A stretch of DNA of 34,747 nt, from positions 1 to 34,747 of the forward strand of contig JACKDJ010000035.1 of the NCBI GenBank assembly GCA_020633625.1, in the 5' to 3' direction. Made by a program: the position numbers and the translations under genes. The notes beneath the pieces are model-generated. The model saw nothing but the letters and a program-made list of their open reading frames with translations. It did no database searches and was not told the DNA's origin. The DNA comes from Myxococcales bacterium. Lineage in GTDB: Bacteria > Myxococcota_A > Bradymonadia > REDH01. Below, piece by piece: positions 1 through 8,047 of the stretch; the first letter of the stretch is position 1, and each line of letters opens with the position of its first letter.

Positions 1-156
1 GCCGACGTCGTGGCGGCGAAGACCTGGCGCGGGCGACTCGGCGTGCTGTTCGCGCCTCCCGGCTGGCGCGAGGACGGCGAGCACCAGACCGTTGGTGCGC
101 TGATGGCGGCCCGGAGCGCTGCCGCGACGGAGGCGGCGCCGCCCCCGTTGTCCTGA
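1..156 (+). CDS. C-terminal fragment, probable sterol desaturase / fatty acid hydroxylase family protein
   Basis: An open frame runs in from the left edge and stops at TGA 154-156, giving the last 51 residues of a protein that starts outside the window. The stretch 'LGVLFAPPGWREDG' resembles the cytosolic tail of sterol-desaturase/fatty-acid-hydroxylase family membrane enzymes, which often carry a 'PPGWRP' motif after the di-iron histidine core. The catalytic His clusters and membrane helices would lie upstream and cannot be seen. The Ala/Pro-rich end is unremarkable. The call rests on one short motif. The stop codon lies inside the candidate purF promoter. Confidence 0.5.
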   Translation, partial: ADVVAAKTWRGRLGVLFAPPGWREDGEHQTVGALMAARSAAATEAAPPPLS

Positions 157-176
157 CGCCCCGCGCGCCGTATAGG
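148..176 (+). promoter_or_regulatory. candidate sigma70-type promoter of purF
   Basis: TTGTCC at 148-153 (4/6 match to TTGACA) and TATAGG at 171-176 (4/6 match to TATAAT) are separated by exactly 17 bp. TATAGG is one of few A/T-rich words in a very GC-rich stretch. Transcription from here would start near 183 and give a leader of about 34 nt before the purF ATG at 217. The -35 element overlaps the end of the preceding gene. This is an eye-read match only. Confidence 0.4.
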
Positions 177-216
177 TGCGCCGGGTTCAAGGTCTGGCAC
201 GCGGAGCGGCTCAGCG

Positions 217-1617
217 ATGTGCGGCGTAATCGGAGTCTACTCGGAGCTCGGCGAAGACGTCGTCGGGCCGATCCTCGAGGGCCTTTTCCAGATGCAGCAC
301 CGCGGTCAGGACGCGTGCGGCGTCGCGGTGTCCGACGGCAAGCGCATCGCTCTGCGAAAGGACGTCGGCTACGTGCGCCACGTGTTCCCGACGCCGCCGA
401 CGACCCTTCCCGGCGCTGTCGGGTGCGGGCACGTCCGGTACCCGACGGCCGGCGGAAATCGCGTCCAGAACGCGCAGCCGCACGTCGTGCCCGCGCTGGT
501 TGGCGCGCCGATGGGGCTGGCGTCGAACGGCGACATCACGAACTACGCTGAGGCTCGGGCAGAGCTCGAGGCGGCCGGGGTGGCGTTCGCCGGGACGAAC
601 GACGCCGAGCTGATCGTGAACACGATCGCGTTCGAGCACCACGTGCGCGGACTGTCGCTGGTCGACGCGATCCGGGCGGCTCAGCGGCGCCTGCGCGGCG
701 CTTACAGCTCAGTGCTCGTGACGCAGGACCGCATGTTCGCGATCCGCGATCCGAACGCGATCCGGCCGCTGACGTTCGGCTACGGCGAGGGCCGCTGGAT
801 CGTGGCGAGCGAGTCTTCGGCGCTCGACACGAACTTCGCGGACCGCGTCGACGACGTAGCGCCTGGCGAGATCATCGAGTTCGGCCCGAGCGGGATGGTC
901 CGGCACCCGAGCCCGGACGTCGACGCCGCGCGCGGCCGGTCGAAGCCGGCGCACTGCGCGTTCGAGTTCGTCTACTTTAGCCGCCCGGACTCGATCACGT
1001 TCGGCCGCCGCGTTTACGACGTTCGGAAGCGCATCGGCGCGTGGCTCGCGGCAGACGACCCGGTCGAGGTCGACGTGGTCGTCCCGGTGCCGGACTCCTC
1101 GACGTCGATCGCGATGGGGTACGGGCAGGAGCGCGGCGTCCCGTTCGAGCTCGGCCTGATCCGCAATCACTACGTCGGGCGCACGTTCATCAGCCCGGAC
1201 CAGACGCGGCGCGACGAGGGGGTGCGGCAGAAGTTCAACCCGATCCGCTCGGTGTTCAAGGGCCGGCGCGTGGCTCTGGTCGACGACTCGATCGTCCGCG
1301 GGACGACGCTCCGCAAGCTCGTGCGCATGGTTCGGTCGCAGGGCGCGACAGAGGTGCACGTTCGGATTGGGAGCCCGGTAACGAAGTTCCCCTGTTTCTA
1401 TGGCGTCGACACGCCCGACGCCGGCGAGCTGGTGGGCAGCACGAACAGCGTCTACCAGATCCGCGAGATGATCGAGGCCGACACGCTGCGCTACATGACG
1501 ACGGAGGGGCTCGCGAGCTGCATCCGAGCCGAGGGCGACTTCTGCTTCGCGTGCTTCGACGGCAGCTACCCGGTGCCGCTGACAGAGGCGAAGTTCGAGC
1601 GGGGGACGGCGTCGTAG
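217..1617 (+). CDS. purF: amidophosphoribosyltransferase (PurF)
   Basis: This enzyme catalyses the first committed step of purine synthesis: PRPP plus glutamine gives 5-phosphoribosylamine. The 466-residue product has the family's usual length. Cys2 follows the start Met directly (MCGVIGVY), so the Ntn glutaminase nucleophile is exposed by Met removal alone, without the propeptide seen in Bacillus. The PRPP-binding loop is 'RRVALVDDSIVRGTT' in the C-terminal phosphoribosyltransferase domain. Cysteines in 'HCAFEF', 'PCFYG' and 'CFAC' sit where the Bacillus-type enzyme binds a [4Fe-4S] cluster, so an Fe-S form is likely. A GGAG lies about 10 nt before the ATG and a candidate promoter is at 148-176. 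The gene stands alone and converges on the minus-strand dnaN operon. Confidence 0.97.
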   Translation: MCGVIGVYSELGEDVVGPILEGLFQMQHRGQDACGVAVSDGKRIALRKDVGYVRHVFPTPPTTLPGAVGCGHVRYPTAGGNRVQNAQPHVVPALVGAPMGLASNGDITNYAEARAELEAAGVAFAGTNDAELIVNTIAFEHHVRGLSLVDAIRAAQRRLRGAYSSVLVTQDRMFAIRDPNAIRPLTFGYGEGRWIVASESSALDTNFADRVDDVAPGEIIEFGPSGMVRHPSPDVDAARGRSKPAHCAFEFVYFSRPDSITFGRRVYDVRKRIGAWLAADDPVEVDVVVPVPDSSTSIAMGYGQERGVPFELGLIRNHYVGRTFISPDQTRRDEGVRQKFNPIRSVFKGRRVALVDDSIVRGTTLRKLVRMVRSQGATEVHVRIGSPVTKFPCFYGVDTPDAGELVGSTNSVYQIREMIEADTLRYMTTEGLASCIRAEGDFCFACFDGSYPVPLTEAKFERGTAS

Positions 1618-1701
1618 GGGCGGCTGCGTGCACCGCAAACGAACACGGCGCCACGGAGACCATGACGCCGTGGGCACACCAACTACACCGAACTCGTCGG
1701 T

Positions 1702-2901
1702 TCAGCGGTTCACAGCCCACCGCTGCACGACTCCCTCGGCGGGGCTCACGCTGACCACCACGCCGCCGTCCTCGAACAACCAGCCGGGGCGCCCTTCAGC
1801 GACCGCGGGCTCGGCGAGCTCTTCGAGCGTGACGGCGTCGAGGAAGTGGATGGCGCCGCCTTCGGGGCCGCCGTCGGCCACCCACAGGCCGGGCGGGGCG
1901 ACAAGAAGGGCCGTTGGGAGTCCCAGACCGCGGCGCGACGCGGTGACCGTCCCGGTGTTTGGGTCGAGTCTCGTGACCGTCCCCGACGAAGCCGACGCGA
2001 CAAACACCGCGCCGTCGCCGGTGGTGATCGCGCTGCCGGGTCCGTCCAGCTCGACGATGGCCGGGTCTTGATTGGACCTGAAGATCGTGACCGTGGGGCC
2101 GGTCGCGCTGACGACGAAGGCGCTGCCGGAGAGTCCGACGGCCGCCGCTGGTCGTTCTGGCGCTTCGAGGGACCAGCGAGCGGTGAGGCCGCTGTAGTCG
2201 AGCCGGGTGACCTCGCGCGCGTCGTGGCTTGGGACGAGCCAGCCGCCTGTCGCGTCTGGGAAGAGGCCCATGCCGCCAGCGCCGAGCGCGGCGTCGACGA
2301 CGGGCTCGGCGAGGCCGCCTAGTGTCGTCGGCCATGCCGTGACGTGGGAGCCGCCTGGGCCGCGGGTGAGCGCCCATACGACGCCCCTCGCGCCGTCGAA
2401 GCGTACGGCGACCGGCATTCCGTCGAGCGCGAGTTCGTGGCGGTCGCTGCGTGCGACCGCATCGTAGAGCCGCAGCACCGGCGGATCGCTGGCGACGGCG
2501 ACGGCTACGACGGCCGGCTCGAGTACGGCGAGGGCAGCGGGGCGACCGCCGAGCTCTCCGACGGGCGCGAGGCTCCCAACCTCGCCTACGTAGAGGTTTC
2601 CCTCGCGGGTGGCCGCGGCGACCGTGCCGAGGTGGAAGTCTGCCGAGGCGAGCCGCGCGCCAAGCCTGTCTGTGGCGGTCGCCGAGAGCCGGACGGACGG
2701 TCGTATGTTTGGTTCTGCAGCCGAAGGCGCGGCGTCGACGGCGCTGGACTCGACAGATCCCGAGCCGCTCGAGGCGTCGAGGCTGGAGGCGGGCTCGGGG
2801 CCGCAGCGTCCGCAGCCGGCGGCCCACACAAGCACCGCGGCTGCGACGATGTGCCGGCGCCGGCGGGGCGGTTGAGCATCGCTGAGCAGCGGTGTGCTCA
2901 C
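1702..2901 (-). CDS. predicted beta-propeller lipoprotein, last gene of the dnaN operon
   Basis: The 399-residue product starts at a GTG whose bases form a 4-bp GTGA overlap with the stop of the gene before it, which fixes the start. An N-terminal hydrophobic segment ends in 'LVWAAGC', a lipobox, so it is probably a lipoprotein. After a Ser/Ala-rich linker come repeated beta-strand units of about 40 residues such as 'GAVFVASASSGTVTRLDP' and 'GLWVADGGPEGGAIHFLD', typical of YncE/NHL-like propellers that read as 'quantity is displayed, then assigned to a variable'. No catalytic motif is visible. Its cotranscription with dnaN and recF is odd because it should act outside the cytoplasm. Specific function unknown. 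Confidence 0.8.
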   Translation of the reverse strand: MSTPLLSDAQPPRRRRHIVAAAVLVWAAGCGRCGPEPASSLDASSGSGSVESSAVDAAPSAAEPNIRPSVRLSATATDRLGARLASADFHLGTVAAATREGNLYVGEVGSLAPVGELGGRPAALAVLEPAVVAVAVASDPPVLRLYDAVARSDRHELALDGMPVAVRFDGARGVVWALTRGPGGSHVTAWPTTLGGLAEPVVDAALGAGGMGLFPDATGGWLVPSHDAREVTRLDYSGLTARWSLEAPERPAAAVGLSGSAFVVSATGPTVTIFRSNQDPAIVELDGPGSAITTGDGAVFVASASSGTVTRLDPNTGTVTASRRGLGLPTALLVAPPGLWVADGGPEGGAIHFLDAVTLEELAEPAVAEGRPGWLFEDGGVVVSVSPAEGVVQRWAVNR

Positions 2902-3491
2902 GGGTCTTCCTCGTCGGGCGCGCCATCGACGTGCACGCTGGCGTCGGCGTCTGTGTCTGCGTCGCCGTCTCCCTCGTTCTGAACGAGCACGCCGAGTATG
3001 TCGGCGATGAAGCGTTTGACCCCGTCGAGGCTGGCGAAGGGGCCTACTAGGTGGATGAGCGTGTTGTAGTCGCCGATCTCGATCGGAAGGGCAGAGGTGA
3101 CGATCCCACGCTGGATCTGGTCCATGCGGATCGCGGATCGGACAAGGCGGCTGTTTGGTACGAGGTAGGCGCGCGGCCCGCGGCCGATGAGCAGCGCCTC
3201 GGGGCCGACGGCGAGGTAGGCGCGCGTGCAGAAGGCGGTCCAGCGGAGGGCGATCGCGATAGCGATGACGCCGGTCGCGCCGAGGAGGGTGAAGGCGGCC
3301 TTGTGGACAAGCTCGGTGAGGCCGCTGCGGTTGGCGAGGACGAAGGCGAGCGCGGCGCAGCCGACACCGACGAGGATCATGAACCAGATCGCCGAGAAGT
3401 TTGCCCGGTAACGGTAGCCCTGGACCCCGGGACGGCGGATCCACTCGACGATCTCGGTGCCTTCGATCAGGCGGACGGTTTGGGAGCTCAT
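2898..3491 (-). CDS. two-TM membrane protein with PH-like domain, downstream of recF
   Basis: The 197-residue product starts at ATG 3491, in a 4-bp ATGA overlap with the recF stop; an upstream in-frame start adding 15 residues is less likely. Two hydrophobic helices lie at about residues 34-52 ('IWFMILVGVGCAALAFVLA') and 63-82. They are followed by a beta-rich part ('AYLAVGPEALLIGRGPRAYLVP...') that looks like the bacterial PH (bPH/YdbT-type) fold, and an acidic Asp-rich tail. The tail codes 'DGDADTDADASVHVDG', similar in style to spacers of the lipoproteins elsewhere here. It overlaps the next gene by GTGA. I do not recognise a specific family; the PH-like reading is inference. Confidence 0.78.
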   Translation of the reverse strand: MSSQTVRLIEGTEIVEWIRRPGVQGYRYRANFSAIWFMILVGVGCAALAFVLANRSGLTELVHKAAFTLLGATGVIAIAIALRWTAFCTRAYLAVGPEALLIGRGPRAYLVPNSRLVRSAIRMDQIQRGIVTSALPIEIGDYNTLIHLVGPFASLDGVKRFIADILGVLVQNEGDGDADTDADASVHVDGAPDEEDP

Positions 3492-4633
3492 GCAGAAGCC
3501 GACGGGTCGAGGAGCACGCCGTCGCGGAGGTGCCACTGCCGGAACGCGTGCTGGAGCCGAATGTAGCCGACATCGGTCGTCGTGATGAAGACCTGTCCGT
3601 CGAAGCGGGAGAGGAAGTCGAAGAGCTGCTGGTTTCGGATGGGGTCGAGCTCGCTCGAGACGTCGTCGAGCACGAGGACGGGGAAGTGGCCCAGCGCGGC
3701 CTCGAGGAGGCGGATCTCCGAGATCTTCATCGCGAGGACGAACGCGCGGTGCTGTCCTTGCGAGCCGAACTCGCGGAGAGGGCGGCCCTGCAAGAGCGGC
3801 TCGATGTCGTCTCTGTGCGGTCCGACCGTCGAGAAGCCTCGCGCGACGTCGCGCGGGCGGGCGGCTCGGATGGCGTCGCGCAGATGCTCGGTCAGGGCCG
3901 CGTCGTCGGACAGGAGCTCGTCGTGGTCAGTCGCGTCTTCCGCGCTCTTGAGCCGGTAGGCCAGCGCGGCGTCGAAGGTCGCGCCGAAGATCTCGCAGAA
4001 GGCGTCGTGGAACGGGGCGGCGAGGCGTGCGAGGTAGTTCCGGCGCCGCGCGACGACGGCGACGCCGTGCGCGACGAGCTGCGCGTCATAGATGTCGAGC
4101 AGGTCCGCGTTGCGGCGGCTTACGCTGCCCTCGCACTGCTTGAGGACGGCGTTCCGGTTCTTGAGGACGTCGTCGAGCGCGGCAGACTCGGCCGCGTATG
4201 ACGGGTGCGCGTTAAAGACCATGCGATCGACGACGGCGCGACGGTCCGCGGGGGCGCCGCGTACGAGGCCGATATCTTCGGGCGAGAACGCGACGACGTT
4301 CACCTCGCCGAAGAAGTCTGCGACGCGGCGTACGGAGTTGCCGTTGAGGGTGACGCGGCGCGAGCGTGGCAGGAGCTCGAGGGCGATCTCGCGGCGAACG
4401 CCACCTCGGTCGACGAGGGCGGTGCAGCGGGCGCGCTCGGCGCCGTGGCGGATCAGGGCGTCGTTCTTGAGGCTTCGGAACGACTTGAGGGCGGCGAGCA
4501 GGTAGACGGCCTCGACGAGGTTCGTCTTGCCGTGCCCGTTTGGCGCGACGATGACGTTGAAGCGCGGGTCGGGCGTCAGCTCGAGCGCTTCGATGTTCCG
4601 GAAGTCGCGGAGCGCGAGCGAGTCGACGCGCAC
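3488..4633 (-). CDS. recF: DNA replication and repair protein RecF
   Basis: RecF is an SMC-like ATPase that, with RecO and RecR, loads RecA at single-strand gaps. The 381-residue product has the usual length. It begins at a GTG ('MRVDSLALRDFRNIE'), 7 bp after the dnaN stop. The Walker A is 'APNGHGKTN' with Lys36 (the family's leading Gly is Ala here). The ABC signature 'GSQGQHR' and Walker B 'LVLDDVSSELDP' are in the C-terminal third. Order dnaN-recF is the conserved one, but what follows is a membrane protein and a lipoprotein, not gyrB. Its stop overlaps the next start (ATGA), so translation is probably coupled. Confidence 0.96.
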   Translation of the reverse strand: MRVDSLALRDFRNIEALELTPDPRFNVIVAPNGHGKTNLVEAVYLLAALKSFRSLKNDALIRHGAERARCTALVDRGGVRREIALELLPRSRRVTLNGNSVRRVADFFGEVNVVAFSPEDIGLVRGAPADRRAVVDRMVFNAHPSYAAESAALDDVLKNRNAVLKQCEGSVSRRNADLLDIYDAQLVAHGVAVVARRRNYLARLAAPFHDAFCEIFGATFDAALAYRLKSAEDATDHDELLSDDAALTEHLRDAIRAARPRDVARGFSTVGPHRDDIEPLLQGRPLREFGSQGQHRAFVLAMKISEIRLLEAALGHFPVLVLDDVSSELDPIRNQQLFDFLSRFDGQVFITTTDVGYIRLQHAFRQWHLRDGVLLDPSASA

Positions 4634-4640
4634 GGACCGG

Positions 4641-5765
4641 TCAGAGGCGCATCGGCATGACGATGAAGAGCGAGCGCTCGTCGGGCTCGCCGGCGATCTC
4701 GTGGATGATGGTCGGCGAGAGGGTGTCGATGATCTCGACGCTGACCTGCTCGGTGTCGACGACGGATAGGACGTCGACGAGGTACTTGTAGTTGTATCCC
4801 GCCTTTACGCTGGCGCCGGCGTAGTTGACGGGGATCTGCTCGAGGCACTCGCCCTTGTCGGCGTCTTGCGCGGAGATCGTGCAGGTGCCGTCTTCGAGCT
4901 GGAGCGAGAGGTTGTGCGTCTTGGCGCTGGAGAAGAGGGCGACGAACTTGATGCGCGACATCAGCTCGGCGCGGTCGACGACGGCCTTTCGCGCGTCCTT
5001 CTCTTCGGGGACGACGGAGCGGAAGACGGGGAATGTGCCGTCGATGAGGCGGACGAACATCGTCGTGTTCGAGTGCTTGAAGACGACGTTCGAGTTCAGG
5101 ATGCCGATCTGCAGCGTCTCGTCGGTGAGGTCGACGGTGCGGCGGAGCTCGGCGAGGCCCTTGCGCGGGACGATGACCCCCTCGAGGAGGGCCGACGGCG
5201 TGGCACCGAGGTCGACGTTGACCTCTACCTTCGAGAGGCGGTGTCCGTCGGTCGAGACCATCATCAGGACGCCGTCTTCGGCCTTGAGGAGGGCGCCGGT
5301 GAGGTTGGGGCGGCCCTCGTCGGTCGATACCGAGAAGATGGTCCGGTCGATCATCCGAACGAGCTTTCCGATCCCCATCGTGACGAACGTGGCGTCGTCG
5401 GCGCGGAGGAGGTTCGGGAAGTCGGCCGGGTCCATTCCGACGAGGCGGGCGCGGACGGTGCCGGCGTTGAGCTGGACCCAGAGATTGTCTTCTTTCTCGA
5501 GCGTGACGGTGGGCGAGCGCAGGTTCTTGACCGCGTCGTAGAGGTCACGGCCGCGCACGGCGATCCGCCCGGGGCGCTCGACGTCGGCGCGGACCTCTGT
5601 CGAGACGCTGATGTCGAGGTCGGTCGCGTGCAGGCTGAGCGTGCCGTCTGCGTCGGCCTCGAGCAGGGCGTTGCTCAGGATCGGCATCGTCGACTTCGAG
5701 CTCACGATCCCGAGGAGCTTGAAGAGCTCACCAGTCAGCGTCGCGGTGTCGAGCGTGATCTTCAT
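4641..5765 (-). CDS. dnaN: DNA polymerase III beta subunit (sliding clamp, DnaN)
   Basis: This protein forms the ring-shaped processivity clamp of the replicative polymerase. The 374-residue product has standard length and three repeated clamp folds. It begins 'MKITLDTATLTGELFKLLG', contains 'VSSKSTMPILSNALLEA', and ends in the nearly invariant 'MPMRL' that lines the partner-binding pocket. No purine-rich Shine-Dalgarno is visible directly before the ATG at 5765; an AGGAG-like stretch lies about 35 nt upstream. dnaA is not adjacent: the next gene upstream is a lipoprotein on the same strand, 380 bp away. The gap has a hairpin and a CTGTGG/CACAG motif cluster described separately. It leads a four-gene operon. 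Confidence 0.97.
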   Translation of the reverse strand: MKITLDTATLTGELFKLLGIVSSKSTMPILSNALLEADADGTLSLHATDLDISVSTEVRADVERPGRIAVRGRDLYDAVKNLRSPTVTLEKEDNLWVQLNAGTVRARLVGMDPADFPNLLRADDATFVTMGIGKLVRMIDRTIFSVSTDEGRPNLTGALLKAEDGVLMMVSTDGHRLSKVEVNVDLGATPSALLEGVIVPRKGLAELRRTVDLTDETLQIGILNSNVVFKHSNTTMFVRLIDGTFPVFRSVVPEEKDARKAVVDRAELMSRIKFVALFSSAKTHNLSLQLEDGTCTISAQDADKGECLEQIPVNYAGASVKAGYNYKYLVDVLSVVDTEQVSVEIIDTLSPTIIHEIAGEPDERSLFIVMPMRL

Positions 5766-5859
5766 CGGAGCGGAGGGCGTGGGTTGAGATAGGGCCCTCG
5801 CTCCTATCGCATGCGCCGAGGAGTGTCGAGACGGAGCGCGCGCGTTCGTCTCTGCGTTC

Positions 5860-5881
5860 GAGGGGTTCGAGAGAACCCCTC
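5860..5881. other. perfect 9-bp hairpin with GAGA loop upstream of dnaN
   Basis: GAGGGGTTC (5860-5868) and GAACCCCTC (5873-5881) are perfectly complementary around a 4-nt loop GAGA, which reads as a GNRA tetraloop on the plus strand. There is no T-tract after it on either strand, so it is not a standard intrinsic terminator. It lies about 95 bp upstream of the dnaN start, so it could be part of the dnaN leader, a protein-binding site or a factor-dependent terminator for the gene before it. Confidence 0.55.
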
Positions 5882-5910
5882 ATGAGAACCCAATCGGACT
5901 CGAAGTCAGC

Positions 5911-6112
5911 CCTGTGGAAGCTGTGGGCTTTGGCTGAATCTCCGCGTCTTCTGCGGTCGATCGAGGTCTAGGCGCTGTGGGCGACGCGGGGGAGATCGCG
6001 TTGGCGGCGATGGGAGGGAGGTGGACGGTCAGTCAATCGGGCGCGCGGCTCCACACGAGCGCGGGTGCAGCTCACATGGATCCCACAGCGAAGTTCACAG
6101 GAGATCCCACAG
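5911..6112. promoter_or_regulatory. cluster of CTGTGG / CACAG motifs upstream of dnaN
   Basis: Within 200 bp of the longest unexplained gap next to dnaN there are three CTGTGG(G/A) words on the plus strand (5912, 5921, 5975) and three NNCACAG words in the opposite orientation (6082, 6094, 6106). The latter are spaced exactly 12 bp start to start. GATCCCACAG occurs twice (6079-6088 and 6103-6112). The CCACA/CACA core agrees with the right half of the DnaA box TTATCCACA, but the left half does not, so a DnaA-binding or origin role is only a candidate. The rest of the 5766-6145 gap holds no gene that I can support. Confidence 0.35.
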
Positions 6113-6145
6113 GGGCAGCAAGCAGGCCGCGTCGTGGTGCCCCGC

Positions 6146-6760
6146 CTAGCCGCAGACGAAGGTGCCGTCGGGGTTGTGGACGCAGTCGCCGTCGTGGAGG
6201 ACGAGCCGCTTGTCGAGGTCGGAGCACCACGTGTCGTCTTGGCTCGAGAGCGTCACGACGAGCTCGATCTCGCGGCCGTCGAGCGTCGCGGCGGTTCCGG
6301 AGAGGGGGATTCGGAACGAGGGGACGAGCCACGCTTCGCCGGGGAGCGGCTCGAAGAAGACCTGGTTGTCGACGACCGGGAACATCTCGCCGGTGTCGAG
6401 GAACGTGAGCTCGCCTTCGGCGCGAAAGCGCTGCGGGATGGCCTCGTCGGTCAGCAGCGCGAGGTTGACGAAGACGAGGCCCTGAAAGCCCATGACGATC
6501 TCGACCTGCGACGCGTCTCGCAGCTCGACGAACGTCTCTGTCGCCGCGTTCCAGGCGCCGAGCTGGAGCGGGAACTCGAGCGAGTGGTCAGGCTCGCTCG
6601 GGCCGGCGGCGTCTTCGGCACACGCGCTGAGCGCGAGTACGCCGAGGGCCGCGCTGGCGAGGGCCAGGGTTCGGCCGCGGGCCGGGGTGCAGTGGCGGGC
6701 CAGGCTGCAGCGGCGGAGTAGCGGTCGACGGAGCAGCGGTCGGCGGAGTGGGCGGGTCAT
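6146..6760 (-). CDS. predicted lipoprotein, unknown function
   Basis: The 204-residue product is taken from ATG 6760, which has GGAG a few bases upstream; a longer N-terminus is possible in the same frame. The N-terminus is strongly basic with a repeated 'LRRPLLRR' element, then a hydrophobic segment 'ALASAALGVLALSAC' ending in a lipobox. The mature part is beta-rich without recognisable catalytic motif and ends with a three-Cys tail (Cys in 'TWCSD', 'GDCVH' and 'FVCG'). The long Arg-rich n-region for a lipoprotein signal may mean the true start is later. No family recognised. It lies 107 bp downstream of the GspF-like gene on the same strand and 380 bp upstream of dnaN. Confidence 0.75.
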   Translation of the reverse strand: MTRPLRRPLLRRPLLRRCSLARHCTPARGRTLALASAALGVLALSACAEDAAGPSEPDHSLEFPLQLGAWNAATETFVELRDASQVEIVMGFQGLVFVNLALLTDEAIPQRFRAEGELTFLDTGEMFPVVDNQVFFEPLPGEAWLVPSFRIPLSGTAATLDGREIELVVTLSSQDDTWCSDLDKRLVLHDGDCVHNPDGTFVCG

Positions 6761-6867
6761 CGGAGCTCCAGGGTGCCATGCGAGCAGCGCTGCGCCAATG
6801 CTGCGCGAGCTCGGTGCCCCGGAGACAAGCAAGACGTGCGCCAGCATGGGATGGGACGCGCCGGCGG

Positions 6868-7860
6868 TCAGTGCGTCGCTGCGTCGATGGCGGCGTCGAC
6901 CTCGGAGAGGACCTGCTGGAATGCGCGGACGATCTGCCAGGCGGCGACGAGCATTACGGCGAATGTGGCGAGGGCGACGAGCGTTCGGATCGCCGTGCGC
7001 AGGGCGACGGTCGCCTCGGCCTCTTGCCGGTCGGCGAAGGCGGCCAGCGAGCGGTCCAGCGTCCCGCCGATCTCTCCCTGCGCGACGACGGAGAGGAAAG
7101 CGGGGTCGATCGAGCCGCGGGTCGCGCTGTCGATCGACGCCGCGAGCGTCTGCCCGCCGGACGCCGCTGTGGCCGCCTTTCGTCCGACGGCGTCGAGGGA
7201 CGCGCTCCCGGCGCTGGCGCCGGCGAGCTCGAGAGAGCGTGCGATCGGGAGTCCAGACTCGATGCACAGGCCGAGCACGCGCGCGAAGGTCGCGGTCGCG
7301 AGCCGCCGCTGGATTCCGCCGAAGCCGGGGAGGCGCCCGAAGAGCTCGCCGACGCGTGCGCGGCGCGGATCGCGCGGCGACAGCGAGGGGAGCCAGAGCC
7401 AGAACACGGCGAAGACCGAGATCACGATCGCCGGTCCCCAGATCGCCTGCGCGACGTAGGCGCCGACGCCTTCGAAGACGATGGTCGGGATCGGGGTGAC
7501 CACGGTAGAAAGGAAGACGAGCGCCGCGGGGTAGCGGAGGGCCTTCCCGACCTCACCGCGCACGTCGGCGCGGCGTCGGGTGGTGGCGGCTGCGCGTCGG
7601 AGGGCGTCGGGCAGGCGGCCGCCCAGCTCGCCAGCCTCGATGATGGCGAGCTCCGCAGCTCCGATGGTGGGCCACGTGGTCAGTGCGCGCGCGAGGGTCG
7701 CGCCGCCGTCGACCTGCCGCAGCGCGGCAGCGAGGTCGGGTGGGAGCGTGCGCGCGATGAGCGGCTCGCAGAGGACCCGCGAGAGCGGGACTCCCGCTTC
7801 GAGCGTCGTCGCGAGCGCGTCGAGCGCCTGCGCGGCAGCGACCTCTGACCGATAGCCCAT
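6868..7860 (-). CDS. type II secretion system F (GspF/PilC)-like membrane protein
   Basis: The 330-residue product has two T2SSF-type helical domains, around residues 10-100 ('LDALATTLEAGVPLSRVL', 'IEAGELGGRLPDALRRAA') and 185-290 ('FARVLGLCIESGLPIARSL', 'VVAQGEIGGTLDRSLAAFA'). The paired 'E.GE.GG.L..AL' motifs are the family hallmark. Membrane segments lie at about 110-160 and at the C-terminus ('LVALATFAVMLVAAWQIV'). GspF/PilC proteins are inner-membrane platforms for pseudopilus or pilus assembly ATPases. No ATPase, pilin or secretin gene is in the window, so it is an orphan or works with a distant set. AGGAG lies 8 nt before the ATG at 7860. It is somewhat shorter than the 400-residue norm. 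Confidence 0.88.
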   Translation of the reverse strand: MGYRSEVAAAQALDALATTLEAGVPLSRVLCEPLIARTLPPDLAAALRQVDGGATLARALTTWPTIGAAELAIIEAGELGGRLPDALRRAAATTRRRADVRGEVGKALRYPAALVFLSTVVTPIPTIVFEGVGAYVAQAIWGPAIVISVFAVFWLWLPSLSPRDPRRARVGELFGRLPGFGGIQRRLATATFARVLGLCIESGLPIARSLELAGASAGSASLDAVGRKAATAASGGQTLAASIDSATRGSIDPAFLSVVAQGEIGGTLDRSLAAFADRQEAEATVALRTAIRTLVALATFAVMLVAAWQIVRAFQQVLSEVDAAIDAATH

Positions 7861-8047
7861 ACGCGCTGCTCCTCGTCGACGACGCGCTGCGAGTCTCGTT
7901 CACGAGCGCTCGCGCGTCGAGTTTCATTCCGGTGCGGCACCCGAGAGAGGCGCCCGGCGTGCCAGTGGAGGCGTTGGTGGCACGGAACTTGGACAAGAAC
8001 GCCGAAGGGTGCACGCTGCGCCCCCGAACGGTGACCGAAGGTGGACC

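Noticed and set aside
1651..1673. inverted repeat CCACGG ... CCGTGG after purF as a terminator
   Set aside because: Only a 6-bp stem with an 11-nt loop and no T-tract; expected by chance in GC-rich DNA.
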